In this document: positions 43,167-52,292 of the stretch, one piece after another
How positions within the stretch are numbered: position 1 is the first letter of the stretch
Layout of the letters: each line of letters begins with the position of its first letter
Assembly: GCF_020023995.1 (NCBI RefSeq)
Contig: NZ_NRRD01000016.1
Location: forward strand, 1 to 64,000
Source: Rhodobacter sp. TJ_12
Lineage (GTDB): Bacteria > Pseudomonadota > Alphaproteobacteria > Rhodobacterales > Rhodobacteraceae
Direction of reading: 5' to 3'
Length of the DNA: 64,000 nucleotides
The notes under the pieces: generated by a model
Seen by the model: the letters and a program-made list of their open reading frames with translations, nothing else
The model's database searches: none
What the model was told of the DNA's origin: nothing
Position numbers and translations under genes: made by a program

Positions 43167-43844
43167 GAAGATCCGTTCCTTCGGTGCCGTTCATCGGCGC
43201 CGTGGAAAAAGGAATAGGCTTGGTGCTGAAAAACGGCAACGTGACCACCTTGACATCGAAGGGGAATAACTTGCCGTGCCCTTATTGCATGGCGCTTTGC
43301 GCGCAAATCACATGGCGTTTTTATGTGGTCAGCTAAAAACCTATTCCGCCCAGAACAAGAAAAGACAGGAACAGGTGATTTTTTGCCATGGTCAGCGCAA
43401 CTTTGCCCCCGTGCGCTGGGCAAGGTTGCGCCTGTCAGGCCGTGCATTGGCGCGATCTGCGCAGCGGTTGCCGGAGCGGCGCACGGGTTTTTCTTGATAT
43501 AATATAATAAAATAAGGTGTTTGATTTGGTTTTGTTGTGGTGTGTCGCCGCGATTCGTGGCGCGGCCGCAAGAAACTACCCGCACAGGCCAAGGGGCTCA
43601 TCTTGATCGTTGCGGGGGCGCGCACGTAATTTGATGACCGATCGGCATAGCCGCGATCGGAGGAAATCACGTCTCGTAAAAAATCGGTGCTTTTGCTCGA
43701 AAATATATTTTCCGGGGGCAATTTTGACGTGCCTTTTATTCGGTAAATGCCGCTTTGGGTGCCATTCGGCATCCTTGCCTGAATAAATCCCTATGACCCG
43801 GACATAATCCAAAGCGGACCGCCCGGAAATACAAGGAGACCAGA
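43167..43844. promoter_or_regulatory. divergent regulatory region of the microcompartment locus
   Basis: A 678-base non-coding gap between the divergent blocks. It holds a palindrome TTTGCGCGCAAA (43296-43307), flanked by CATGGCG repeats; an AT-only run in an otherwise GC-rich genome (about 43494-43516, TATAATATAATAAAATAA); and a perfect 14-bp palindrome GAAAATATATTTTC (43699-43712). No clear sigma-70 pair or FnrL site (TTGAT-N4-ATCAA) was found. It must carry the promoters of both the glycyl-radical operon and the membrane protein/ackA pair. Confidence 0.6.
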
Positions 43845-44756
43845 ATGTCACTACTTGGTTTGCTCGTCGCTTTTGGCGGCGGTATATTCGGCGCCGCCAT
43901 TGGTGCTTTGCCGGCGTTTACCTTTGTCGGTTTTTTGACGATGATCGGCGTGGCGATCCAGCTGGCCGTGGCCCCCGAAGCGACAGACTTCTTTGGCATC
44001 CCCTTCGGCGCCTTTGGCCCGCATACGGGGGGCTTTGCGGCGGGCGTCGCGGCGGCGGCCTATGCGGCCAAGAAGGGCAAAATCGATAGCGGCCGCAACA
44101 TCGTGACGGCGGGGATGGGGCTCAACAGCCCCGATGTGCTGCTGGTGGGCGGTATCTTCGGGGTGATCGGCTATCTGATCTTTTGGGCGCTGACCTTTGT
44201 GCCAAGTTTTGGCGAGGGCTTGGCCTTTAGCGATCTTCCGGCGGTGGGCGTGGTGATCTCGGCCTTTATCGCGCGTTTCCTGTGGGGCACCTGCGGGTTC
44301 TGCGGCAAGGCCGATCCGGGCCGGGGCTTTTTCCACCCGACCGATGCCACCAAATGGCTGGCCTTCCAATCAAGCTTTGCACAGATCGCGGTGATTGGCG
44401 TTGGCGGCGGGCTTTTGGGGGGCTGGCTTGGGGTAAGCTATGGCGTGCCCGGGGCGCTTTTGGCCTTTGGGATCGCAGCGTCGAGCCTTTTGTTTCTAAC
44501 GCTGGGCGTGCTGACGCCGGTTTCGCATCACATCATGCTGCCTGCGGCGCTGGCCGGTGTGGCATCTGGCAGCGTGGTCTGGGGCGCGGTGATTGGTATT
44601 CTCTCCGCATTCTTGGGCGAATTTTTTGCCCGCGCCTTCCTGTGCCACGGCGACACTCACGTTGACCCCCCGGCCTGTGCGATTGCGGTGATGACCTTTG
44701 CTGTCAACCTGCTGAGCTTCCTTGGCTTCTGGGCATTGGTGCCGCTGCCGGTCTGA
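43845..44756 (+). CDS. unknown polytopic membrane protein of the microcompartment locus
   Basis: A 303-residue protein with about eight hydrophobic segments and no signal peptide. Conserved-looking stretches are FGIPFGAFGPHTGGFAAG, GLNSPDVLLVGGIFGVIG and RFLWGTCGFCGKADPGRG. I do not recognise a characterised family. It lies 75 bases before acetate kinase and diverges from the dehydratase operon, so it may import diol or export the acid product, or be an anaerobic membrane factor. ACAAGGAGACC precedes the ATG. Confidence 0.75.
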   Translation: MSLLGLLVAFGGGIFGAAIGALPAFTFVGFLTMIGVAIQLAVAPEATDFFGIPFGAFGPHTGGFAAGVAAAAYAAKKGKIDSGRNIVTAGMGLNSPDVLLVGGIFGVIGYLIFWALTFVPSFGEGLAFSDLPAVGVVISAFIARFLWGTCGFCGKADPGRGFFHPTDATKWLAFQSSFAQIAVIGVGGGLLGGWLGVSYGVPGALLAFGIAASSLLFLTLGVLTPVSHHIMLPAALAGVASGSVVWGAVIGILSAFLGEFFARAFLCHGDTHVDPPACAIAVMTFAVNLLSFLGFWALVPLPV

Positions 44757-44831
44757 GCCGTTTCATTTGATCCGGTGGCGCGGCGGTCTCCGTCGCGTTG
44801 CCCCATTCCTGACCCCACAAGGACGACCCCC

Positions 44832-46094
44832 ATGATCTTGATCATCAATTGTGGCAGTTCCAGCCTCAAATATCAGCTTTACACCCCCGATCTGGCGCAT
44901 GTGGCCGCGTCTGGGATGATTGCAAAAATCGGCGAGCCAGAGGGCTATATCGACCATTTCGTGGGCCATCGGGGCGAGCATCACCGCTGCCCGGTGCCTG
45001 ATCATCGCGCCGCTTTCGCGCTGATGATGGAATACCTGCTGTCGCCTGAATATCATGTGATCGAATGCCCCGGCGCGATCACGGCCATCGGCCATCGCGC
45101 GGTGCATGGCGGCTCTGTCTTCGTGGAATCGGTTCTGGTCGATGATGCGGTTTTGCAGGCTCTGCGCGATTGCGCGGCCTTCGCGCCCTTGCACAATCCG
45201 TGTAATATCATCGGCATCGAGGAAGCTCAGCGCCTGTTCCCCGGGGCCCCGAATGTTGTGGTGTTCGACACCGCCTTCCATCAGACCGTGCCCGAGCATG
45301 CGCATCTTTATGCCCTGCCGCACAGCCTAAGCGAAGACTATGGCCTGCGCCGGTATGGGTTTCACGGCACATCGTGCCGCTATGTCAGCCAGCGCGCGGC
45401 AGAGCTGCTGAACCGCCCGCTTGAAAAGCTGTCGATGGTGGTGTGCCATCTGGGCAATGGTGTCACGCTGGACGCGATCAAGGGGGGGCAGTCGGTCGAC
45501 ACGTCGATTGGCTTTGGCACCTTCAGCGGTGTTCCCATGGGCACACGCGCGGGCGATTTTGACCCGGCGATCATCTTCCATCTGGTGAACGAACGGGGCA
45601 TGCGCCTCGAAGAGGTTGAGGAAATCTGCTATAAGAAAAGCGGACTTTTGGGGCTGTCGGGGCTGTCCAATGACATGCGCGAGGTCACCGATGCGGCGGC
45701 CGCGGGCAATAAACGCTGCCAGTTGGCCGTGGATGTCTTTGTCTATCATATCCGCAAAACGATCGGGGCCTATGCGGCGGTGATGGGGGGGCTGGATGCG
45801 CTCGTATTCACCGCAGGTATTGGCGAAAACAGCGCCGAGATTCGCGCGCGGGTTTGCGAAGGGCTTGGCTTCCTTGGCATCGAAATCGACCCACGTGCCA
45901 ATGCCGTGGCGGGCAAGGGGCCGCCGAACATCAGCGCGGTGACGGCGCGGGCAGCCACGCTTGTGGTGCCCACCGACGAGGAACGGATGATCGCGCTCGA
46001 CACCGTGGCCCTGACCGAGGGCTTGCCGGTTCGGCAAGTGCCGCCCGTGGCCAAAGTGTGCCATGCCGAGGCGCATGGTTTGGCCGCGCGCTAA
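44832..46094 (+). CDS. ackA: acetate/propionate kinase
   Basis: A 420-residue kinase (MILIINCGSSSLKYQLY, HRAVHGG, RRYGFHGTSCRYV, CHLGNGVTLDAIK, VFTAGIGENS) that makes ATP from acyl phosphate. The ack motifs are complete. It finishes the pathway started by PduL. Located with the divergent membrane protein; an imperfect hairpin (46102-46138) follows and separates it from the convergent parE. Confidence 0.95.
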   Translation: MILIINCGSSSLKYQLYTPDLAHVAASGMIAKIGEPEGYIDHFVGHRGEHHRCPVPDHRAAFALMMEYLLSPEYHVIECPGAITAIGHRAVHGGSVFVESVLVDDAVLQALRDCAAFAPLHNPCNIIGIEEAQRLFPGAPNVVVFDTAFHQTVPEHAHLYALPHSLSEDYGLRRYGFHGTSCRYVSQRAAELLNRPLEKLSMVVCHLGNGVTLDAIKGGQSVDTSIGFGTFSGVPMGTRAGDFDPAIIFHLVNERGMRLEEVEEICYKKSGLLGLSGLSNDMREVTDAAAAGNKRCQLAVDVFVYHIRKTIGAYAAVMGGLDALVFTAGIGENSAEIRARVCEGLGFLGIEIDPRANAVAGKGPPNISAVTARAATLVVPTDEERMIALDTVALTEGLPVRQVPPVAKVCHAEAHGLAAR

Positions 46095-46101
46095 ACCGCG
46101 T

Positions 46102-46138
46102 GACGGCTGACGGCCGGTCTTGATGGCCGGCTGTCAGC
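46102..46138. terminator. possible bidirectional terminator between ackA and parE
   Basis: GACGGCTGACGGCCGG pairs with CCGGCTGTCAGCC through one mismatch and a short loop. There is no long T-tract on either strand, so it is only a likely transcription barrier. Confidence 0.5.
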
Positions 46139-46161
46139 CAAGCGGGCGTTTGCCCGTTTGC

Positions 46162-48120
46162 TTACACGTCCAACTCTTCGACGAATTGCGCGTTTTCGGT
46201 AATATACTGGAACCGCAGTTCCGGCTTTTTCCCCATCAGGCGTTCCACCAGATCGTCGGTTTCGCCCGCGAATTCGTCGTCAATCGTGACGCGGATCAAT
46301 TGCCGCGTGGCGGGGTTCATTGTCGTATCTTTCAGGTCTTTCGCGTCCATCTCGCCCAGACCTTTGAACCGTTGCACATCGATCTTGCCCTTGCCGCCAA
46401 GACCTTTGGCCAGCATCTTTTCCTTTTCGGCCTCATCGGCCACGTAAATGCGCTTGGCGCCTTGGGTCAGCCGGTAAAGCGGCGGACAGGCAAGGTAGAG
46501 GTGGCCCTTGTCGATCAGCGGGCGCATCTGCGTGAAGAAAAAGGTCATCAGCAGGCTGGCAATATGCGCGCCGTCCACATCGGCATCGGTCATGATGATG
46601 ATCTTGTCATAGCGCAGATCGTCGACGCGGAATTTTGAGCCAAGGCCGACGCCAAGCGCTTGCGCCAGATCATTGATTTCTTGGTTTTGGCCAAGCTTTG
46701 AACTGGCCGCGCCCAAAACGTTGAGGATTTTACCGCGCAGCGGCAACAGCGCCTGCGTGGCCCGGTCGCGCGCCATTTTGGCCGAGCCACCGGCCGAGTC
46801 GCCCTCGACAATGAAAAGCTCGGTGCCCGCGCGGTTCGTGGCCGAACAATCCACCAGCTTGCCGGGCAGGCGCAGTTTCTTGGTGGCCGATTTGCGCGAG
46901 GTTTCCTTTTCCGCGCGCCGCCGCAGCCGTTCCTCCGCCCGCAGCACCAGAAAATCCAAAATCGCGCCGGCCGATTTCGGATCGGCGGCCAGCCAGTTGT
47001 CAAAGTGATCGCGCACCGCACTTTCGACCCATTTCGCGGCTTCTTCGGTGGACAGCCGATCCTTGGTCTGCCCCACGAAAGAGGGTTCACGAATGAAGAT
47101 CGAGATCAGCGCGCAGCCACCCGTCAGCATGTCTTCGCGGGTGATCTGGGCGGCTTTTTTATTGTTCGACAATTCCCCATAGGCGCGGATGCCTTTGAGG
47201 ATGGCGGCCCAAAAGCCCGATTCATGCGTGCCGCCCTCGGGTGTGGGAACGGTGTTACAATAGCTGTGGATGAAACCATCGCGCACCGGCGTCCAGTTGA
47301 TCGCCCATTCGACCGAGCCCGGCACGCCGAATTTCTCTTCAAAGCTGACGCGGCCCGCAAAGGGTTTGTCGGAATAGGTCGAGGCGCCCTTGAGCGTTTC
47401 GCCCAGAAAATCGGCCAGACCATTTGGGAAGTGAAAGGTGGCCTCGGTGGGGGTGTCGCCATCAGGGATGGCGGTCTTCCAGCGGATTTCCACGCCCGAA
47501 AACAGATAGGCTTTGGAGCGTGCCATCTTGAACAGCCGCGCGGGCTTGAGCGTCAGCGCACCGAAAATCTGTTCGTCCGGGTGAAAGGTCACCGTGGTGC
47601 CGCGCCGGTTCGGGGTCGCGCCCAGTTTTTCCACCGGGCCTTGCGGCACGCCGCGCGAAAAACGTTGTTCGAACAATTCGCGGTTGCGTGCGACCTGCAC
47701 CACCATGCTGTCAGAAAGCGCGTTCACCACCGACGAGCCGACCCCGTTCAACCCGCCAGAGGTCGAATAGGCCTTGTTGGAGAATTTTCCGCCCGCGTGC
47801 AGCGTGCACAAAATCACCTCAAGCGCGGATTTGCCGGGGAATTTGGGGTGCGGATCGACCGGGATGCCGCGGCCATTATCGCGCACGGTGACCGAACCAT
47901 CTTCGTTCATTTCCAGCTCGATCCGGTTGGCATGGCCTGCCACGGCCTCGTCCATCGCGTTATCGAGAATCTCTGCCACCATGTGATGCAGCGCACGTTC
48001 ATCGGTGCCGCCGATATACATGCCGGGGCGTTTGCGCACCGGTTCGAGCCCTTCGAGCACCTCAATCGAAGAGGCGTCATAGGTTTCGGTCGGGGACGAG
48101 GAGAGAAGATCGCCGGCCAT
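46162..48120 (-). CDS. parE: DNA topoisomerase IV subunit B
   Basis: A 652-residue type IIA topoisomerase subunit. GHKL ATPase motifs VAEILDNAMDEAVAGHA, DNGRGIPVD and GGLNGVGSSVVNALS occur in the first third; the toprim region has FIVEGDSAGGSAKMARD and IMTDADVDGAHIASLL. It separates daughter chromosomes together with ParC. The size matches alphaproteobacterial ParE, not the 800-residue GyrB. The ATG at 48120 is preferred over one 63 bases upstream. Confidence 0.95.
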   Translation of the reverse strand: MAGDLLSSSPTETYDASSIEVLEGLEPVRKRPGMYIGGTDERALHHMVAEILDNAMDEAVAGHANRIELEMNEDGSVTVRDNGRGIPVDPHPKFPGKSALEVILCTLHAGGKFSNKAYSTSGGLNGVGSSVVNALSDSMVVQVARNRELFEQRFSRGVPQGPVEKLGATPNRRGTTVTFHPDEQIFGALTLKPARLFKMARSKAYLFSGVEIRWKTAIPDGDTPTEATFHFPNGLADFLGETLKGASTYSDKPFAGRVSFEEKFGVPGSVEWAINWTPVRDGFIHSYCNTVPTPEGGTHESGFWAAILKGIRAYGELSNNKKAAQITREDMLTGGCALISIFIREPSFVGQTKDRLSTEEAAKWVESAVRDHFDNWLAADPKSAGAILDFLVLRAEERLRRRAEKETSRKSATKKLRLPGKLVDCSATNRAGTELFIVEGDSAGGSAKMARDRATQALLPLRGKILNVLGAASSKLGQNQEINDLAQALGVGLGSKFRVDDLRYDKIIIMTDADVDGAHIASLLMTFFFTQMRPLIDKGHLYLACPPLYRLTQGAKRIYVADEAEKEKMLAKGLGGKGKIDVQRFKGLGEMDAKDLKDTTMNPATRQLIRVTIDDEFAGETDDLVERLMGKKPELRFQYITENAQFVEELDV

Positions 48121-48347
48121 GCTGCTCGCTTTCTTTGGTGGTGGTGAACAAAACAGATACCCCACCTTAGGGGGGCGGAGCAAGGAGCGGGCAGGGGGCG
48201 GCGCCCTTGGGGGCCAATCTCAAGACCTTGCCGGGGTAAAAGCGGGTTTTGCACGGTCGCTGACCTTTGCCATTCTGTCGCATCAATGCCATAAGCTGCC
48301 TGCGCGCTGCGGCTGAAGGCCCGCGCCATACTCCCGAAAGGCCACCC

Positions 48348-49226
48348 ATGACCCGTATCATCCGCTCGCTCGACGAAATCTCTGATCGTTATGACGCCGT
48401 TTTTTGCGATTTGTGGGGCTGTCTACACAATGGGGTGCGCCCGTTCCCAGCGGCGGTCGAGGCGCTGACGACCTTCCGCGCGCATGGCGGGACTGTGATG
48501 CTGATCACCAATGCGCCGCGCCCGGCGAAATTCGTGGGCGAGCAATTGGACCGGATGGGCGTGCCGCGCGCCGCCTATGACGGGATCGTATCTTCGGGCG
48601 ATGCCGCGCAAGATGCGATGTTCGCGGGCGCGGTGGGGCGCAAGATCTGGCATTTGGGCCCGTCGAAGGATGATGGCTTCTTTGAAGAGGTGCCCGAGGC
48701 ATGGGCAGGCCGCGCCGATGTGGAGCGGGTCGATTTCGACGAGGCCGAAGGGATCGTTTGCACCGGCCCCTTTGACGAGGTCAATGAAGTTCCCGAAGAT
48801 TATCGCGCCCGCTTTTTGGCGGCGAAAAACCGTGGCCTGACCATGCTTTGCGCCAACCCCGATGTGGTGGTCGATATGGGCGAGCGGCGGATTTATTGCG
48901 CGGGCGCGCTTGCGGCACTTTATGAGGAAATGGGCGGCAAAACGCTTTATTTCGGCAAACCGCATCCGCCGATCTATGACATGGCGCGTCGCCGCCTGAC
49001 GGAAATCCGCGAGGTGGATGACAGCCGCATTCTGGCGATTGGCGATGGGATCAACACCGATGTCGCGGGCGCGCTTGGCGAAGGGATCGACGTGCTGTTC
49101 GTTTCGGGCGGCTTGGCGGCAGAGCAATTTGGCCCCGATGTCGGCAACCCGGACCCGGATCTGTTGGCCGGTTGGCTGGGTGCGCGCCAGCAAGACCCGC
49201 AATTCACCATCGGCAAGCTGCGCTGA
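48348..49226 (+). CDS. HAD-superfamily class IIA hydrolase
   Basis: A 292-residue phosphatase-like protein. Catalytic motif I is CDLWGCLHNG (Asp replaced around by DLWGCLH), motif II LITNAPR, and motif IV LAIGDGINTDVAGA. It resembles the TIGR01459-type HAD IIA family of alphaproteobacteria, substrate unknown. It stands divergent to parE. The ATG at 48348 is chosen because the HAD core begins soon after. Confidence 0.85.
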   Translation: MTRIIRSLDEISDRYDAVFCDLWGCLHNGVRPFPAAVEALTTFRAHGGTVMLITNAPRPAKFVGEQLDRMGVPRAAYDGIVSSGDAAQDAMFAGAVGRKIWHLGPSKDDGFFEEVPEAWAGRADVERVDFDEAEGIVCTGPFDEVNEVPEDYRARFLAAKNRGLTMLCANPDVVVDMGERRIYCAGALAALYEEMGGKTLYFGKPHPPIYDMARRRLTEIREVDDSRILAIGDGINTDVAGALGEGIDVLFVSGGLAAEQFGPDVGNPDPDLLAGWLGARQQDPQFTIGKLR

Positions 49227-49350
49227 ATTTCGGGCGCAAAACTATATTGCGCCTGGGGTCTCTTTTGAGTTCTTAAGTTGCGCTGCGCTTGCGTGGTTTC
49301 CTGGGGCATGCTATGCCGCGCTGCAACATAACTCAGGCCCGGAGCGCCCC

Positions 49351-49791
49351 ATGACCGATACGATCCAGCGCGGCACGATCAGCATCGACCAACTTGAAGT
49401 CGGCATGAGCCGCTCGCTGACCAAAGAAATCACCGACCGCGACATCGAATTGTTCGCCGAAGTGTCGACCGATCATAACCCTGTGCATCTGGACGAAGAT
49501 TTCGCCAAGGGCACGATGTTCAAGGGCCGGATCGCCCATGGCATGCTGTCGGCTGGGCTGATTTCGGCGGTGATCGGCGAGCAATTGCCCGGCCATGGCA
49601 CGATCTATCTGGGCCAGTCGTTGAAATTCCGCGCCCCGGTGCGTCCGGGCGATGTGGTCACCGCCGAGGTCACGGTGGCGGCCATTGATCCGGCCAAGCG
49701 TCGCGTGACCCTTGAAACCCGCTGCCGCGTGGGCGATACGGTGGTGATCGAAGGCGAGGCGCAGGTTCTGGCGCCCGCTGCCAGCAACTGA
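49351..49791 (+). CDS. MaoC-like (R)-specific enoyl-CoA hydratase
   Basis: A 146-residue hot-dog-fold hydratase. The conserved active-site segment is AEVSTDHNPVHLDEDFA (Asp/His pair), followed by GRIAHGMLSAGLIS. Such PhaJ-type enzymes convert trans-enoyl-CoA to (R)-3-hydroxyacyl-CoA for polyhydroxyalkanoate or fatty-acid routes. ribF starts 35 bases later. Confidence 0.9.
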   Translation: MTDTIQRGTISIDQLEVGMSRSLTKEITDRDIELFAEVSTDHNPVHLDEDFAKGTMFKGRIAHGMLSAGLISAVIGEQLPGHGTIYLGQSLKFRAPVRPGDVVTAEVTVAAIDPAKRRVTLETRCRVGDTVVIEGEAQVLAPAASN

Positions 49792-49826
49792 CGATACGGC
49801 CGGCGGCCTCGCCGGAGGCGGGGACG

Positions 49827-50750
49827 ATGCAGACTTACACCCATTGGGCGGGCCTTGGGGCCGAGGCGCGCGGCGCCTCGGTGGCGATGGGCAATTTCGA
49901 CGGGGTGCATCTGGGCCACCAGTCGGTGATCGATCTTGCACGCGGCGCGGCCCCTTTGGGGATCATCACCTTCGAGCCGCATCCGCGCGAAGTGTTCGCC
50001 CCCGATGCGCCCGCATTCCGGCTGATGAATGCCGAGGCGCGCGGGCATCGGCTGGAAAAGTTGGGCGTCGCACGGCTGTTTGAACTGCCGTTCAACGCGG
50101 AACTGGCGGGGATGGACCCCGAAGCCTTTGCGCGCGAAGTGCTGGCCGAGGGCTTGGGCGTGTCCCATGTCACCGTTGGGGGCGATTTCCGCTTTGGCAA
50201 AGGCCGCGCGGCGGGCACCGCCGAATTGATCGAACTGGGCAAGCGGTTCGGCTACGAGGTCACGGTCGCGCCGCTTTTGCACATTGACGGGGTCGAGGTC
50301 TCTTCGACCAATATCCGCCGCGCGTTGAGCGAAGGCCGCCCCGAAGATGCCGCCAAGATGCTGGGCCACCTGCACCGGATCGAAGGTGCGGTGATCCATG
50401 GCGACAAACGCGGCAAAGGGCTGGGTTTTCCCACCGCAAATATGTCGGTGTCGGGCCTGCATCTGCCCAAGCTTGGGGTCTATGCGGTCAAGGTCGATGT
50501 GCTGACTGGCCCGCAAGCGGGCAGCTATCACGGCGCGGCCAGCCTTGGCGTGCGCCCGATGTTTGGCGAAAACACCCCGAATCTGGAGACTTTCATCTTC
50601 GATTTTGATGGGGATCTTTACGATCAGCACCTGTCGGTTGCGCTGGTGGCCTATCTGCGCCCGGAAATGAAGTTCGACGGTCTGGACGGTCTGATGCAAC
50701 AGATGGCGAATGATTGCGAGACCGCGCGCAAAATCCTCGCCAGCGCCTAA
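49827..50750 (+). CDS. ribF: bifunctional riboflavin kinase/FAD synthetase
   Basis: A 307-residue enzyme that makes FMN and then FAD. The adenylyltransferase half has MGNFDGVHLGHQSVI; the kinase half has HGDKRGKGLGFPTANMS and FDGDLYDQ. GGAGGCGGGGACG precedes the ATG. Stops 42 bases before the YcgN-like gene. Confidence 0.96.
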   Translation: MQTYTHWAGLGAEARGASVAMGNFDGVHLGHQSVIDLARGAAPLGIITFEPHPREVFAPDAPAFRLMNAEARGHRLEKLGVARLFELPFNAELAGMDPEAFAREVLAEGLGVSHVTVGGDFRFGKGRAAGTAELIELGKRFGYEVTVAPLLHIDGVEVSSTNIRRALSEGRPEDAAKMLGHLHRIEGAVIHGDKRGKGLGFPTANMSVSGLHLPKLGVYAVKVDVLTGPQAGSYHGAASLGVRPMFGENTPNLETFIFDFDGDLYDQHLSVALVAYLRPEMKFDGLDGLMQQMANDCETARKILASA

Positions 50751-50792
50751 GCCCCCTTTCCAATCCGGCTCGCATGCGTCAGGTTGCGCGCA

Positions 50793-51239
50793 ATGACCAC
50801 TCTGCGCCCGAAGTTCTGGACCCTGCCACTCACCGCCTTGCGCCCCGCCGAATGGGAGGCGCTTTGCGATGGCTGCGGTAAATGCTGTCTCAACAAGCTG
50901 GAATACGAAGATACGGGCGAACTGGAGTTCACCCGTGTGGCGTGCAAGTTGCTCGATGGCGACACTTGCCGCTGCATGAGCTACGACAATCGCCACGATT
51001 ACGTGCCTGAATGTGTGCGGCTGACGCCGAAATCGCTCAAGAAAAGCGTCTATTGGATGCCGGTCACCTGTGCCTATCGGCTGCGCTGGGAAGATCAGCC
51101 GTTGCCGGACTGGCATTATCTGATCTCGGGCGCGCTTGAAACGGTGCATGAGGCTGGGCAATCGGTGCGCGGCTGGACCGTTTCCGAGGCGGTGGTGCCC
51201 GAGGATGATTGGCAAGATTACGTGATCGAGGATCTTTGA
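50793..51239 (+). CDS. YcgN-family (UPF0260) cysteine cluster protein
   Basis: A 148-residue protein with the characteristic cysteines CDGCGKCCLNKLE, CKLLDGDTCRCMSYDNR and PECVRLTP, which probably bind a metal cluster. Function unknown. The stop TGA is followed at once by the threonine aldolase ATG, so the two genes are likely co-transcribed. Confidence 0.9.
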   Translation: MTTLRPKFWTLPLTALRPAEWEALCDGCGKCCLNKLEYEDTGELEFTRVACKLLDGDTCRCMSYDNRHDYVPECVRLTPKSLKKSVYWMPVTCAYRLRWEDQPLPDWHYLISGALETVHEAGQSVRGWTVSEAVVPEDDWQDYVIEDL

Positions 51240-52289
51240 ATGCACTTCGCCTCTGACAATACCGCAGGCGTGGCCCCTGCGATCATGGCGGCGCTTGCGG
51301 CGGCCAATACGGGCCATGTCGCCTCTTACGGGGCGGATGCGCACAGCAAAGCGGTGGTGACCCGCCTGCGCGAGATTTTTGAGGCCCCGGAGGCCGCCGT
51401 CTATCTGGTGCCCACCGGCACGGCGGCGAACGCTTTGGCCTGTGCGGCGCTCACCCAGCCGTGGGGTGCGATCTTCTGCCACCGCAACGCCCATATTGAA
51501 GAAGACGAATGCGGCGCGCCCGAGTTTTATACCGGCGGCTCCAAGCTTGTGTTGGTCGATGGGGCCGATGCCAAGATGGACCCGCAAGCGCTGCGCCGCA
51601 CCATTGCCCATACCGGGCGCGGCGGTATTCACAATGTTCAGCGCGGCATGGTTTCGATCACCAATGCGACCGAAGCGGGTGCGATTTATACGCCCCAAGA
51701 GGTCGCCGCGCTTTGCGCCGTGGCGCAAGAGTTCAAGCTGCCCGTGCATATGGATGGTGCGCGTTTTGCCAATGCTTTGGTCAGTGCCGGCTGCACACCC
51801 GCCGAGATGACGTGGAAAGCGGGTGTGGAGGCGCTAAGCTTCGGCGGCACCAAAAACGGCTGCATGGGCGTGGAAGCGGTGATCTTGTTCAACCCCAAGC
51901 GCGCGTGGGAGTTTGAACTGCGCCGCAAGCGGGGCGGGCATCTGTTTTCCAAGCATCGGTTCTTGGCCGCGCAGATGATGGGCTATTTGCAGGATGATCT
52001 ATGGCTGGATCTGGCGCGCCATGCCAATGCGATGGCGGCGAAGCTTTCGGCCGGGATCACTTCGGTGCCCGGCGCGCATCTGTTGCACCCGACCCAAGCG
52101 AATGAGGTTTTTGCGGCCTTCCCGCGGTCTGCGCATCGTCGGCTGCATGATGCGGGGGCAGCCTATTACCTCTGGCCCTTTGATCAGTCTTTGGAAGGCG
52201 AGGCGTCCGAGCCACTTTCGGCGCGCATGGTGACAAGCTGGGCCACGACGGAAGAAGAGATCGACACCTTCCTATCGCATCTGAAATAG
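51240..52289 (+). CDS. low-specificity L-threonine aldolase
   Basis: A 349-residue PLP enzyme that splits threonine or allo-threonine to glycine and acetaldehyde. PLP-binding Lys is in SFGGTKNGCMG; the upstream VHMDGARFANALV is also typical. Convergent with the lipase-like gene; stops three bases from that gene's stop. Confidence 0.9.
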   Translation: MHFASDNTAGVAPAIMAALAAANTGHVASYGADAHSKAVVTRLREIFEAPEAAVYLVPTGTAANALACAALTQPWGAIFCHRNAHIEEDECGAPEFYTGGSKLVLVDGADAKMDPQALRRTIAHTGRGGIHNVQRGMVSITNATEAGAIYTPQEVAALCAVAQEFKLPVHMDGARFANALVSAGCTPAEMTWKAGVEALSFGGTKNGCMGVEAVILFNPKRAWEFELRRKRGGHLFSKHRFLAAQMMGYLQDDLWLDLARHANAMAAKLSAGITSVPGAHLLHPTQANEVFAAFPRSAHRRLHDAGAAYYLWPFDQSLEGEASEPLSARMVTSWATTEEEIDTFLSHLK

Positions 52290-52292
52290 AGC

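Noticed and set aside
43447-43463. Sigma-54-like sequence TTGGCGCGATCTGCGCA in the divergent control region
   Set aside because: It has GG-N10-GC spacing but deviates in the TTGC half, and neither the kinase nor the AraC-type regulator is of the sigma-54 activator type.
43487-43516. AT-rich run as a replication origin or integration site
   Set aside because: No DnaA boxes, tRNA end or direct repeats were seen; it more likely belongs to the promoter region.
43167-43844. FnrL-type site (TTGAT-N4-ATCAA) expected for an oxygen-sensitive operon
   Set aside because: I searched by eye and found only half-sites such as TTGATCG and TTGATGACC, not a full dyad.
44847-44857. TTGATCATCAA as an FNR-like site near the start of ackA
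   Set aside because: It is inside the coding sequence and the half-sites are separated by one base, not four.
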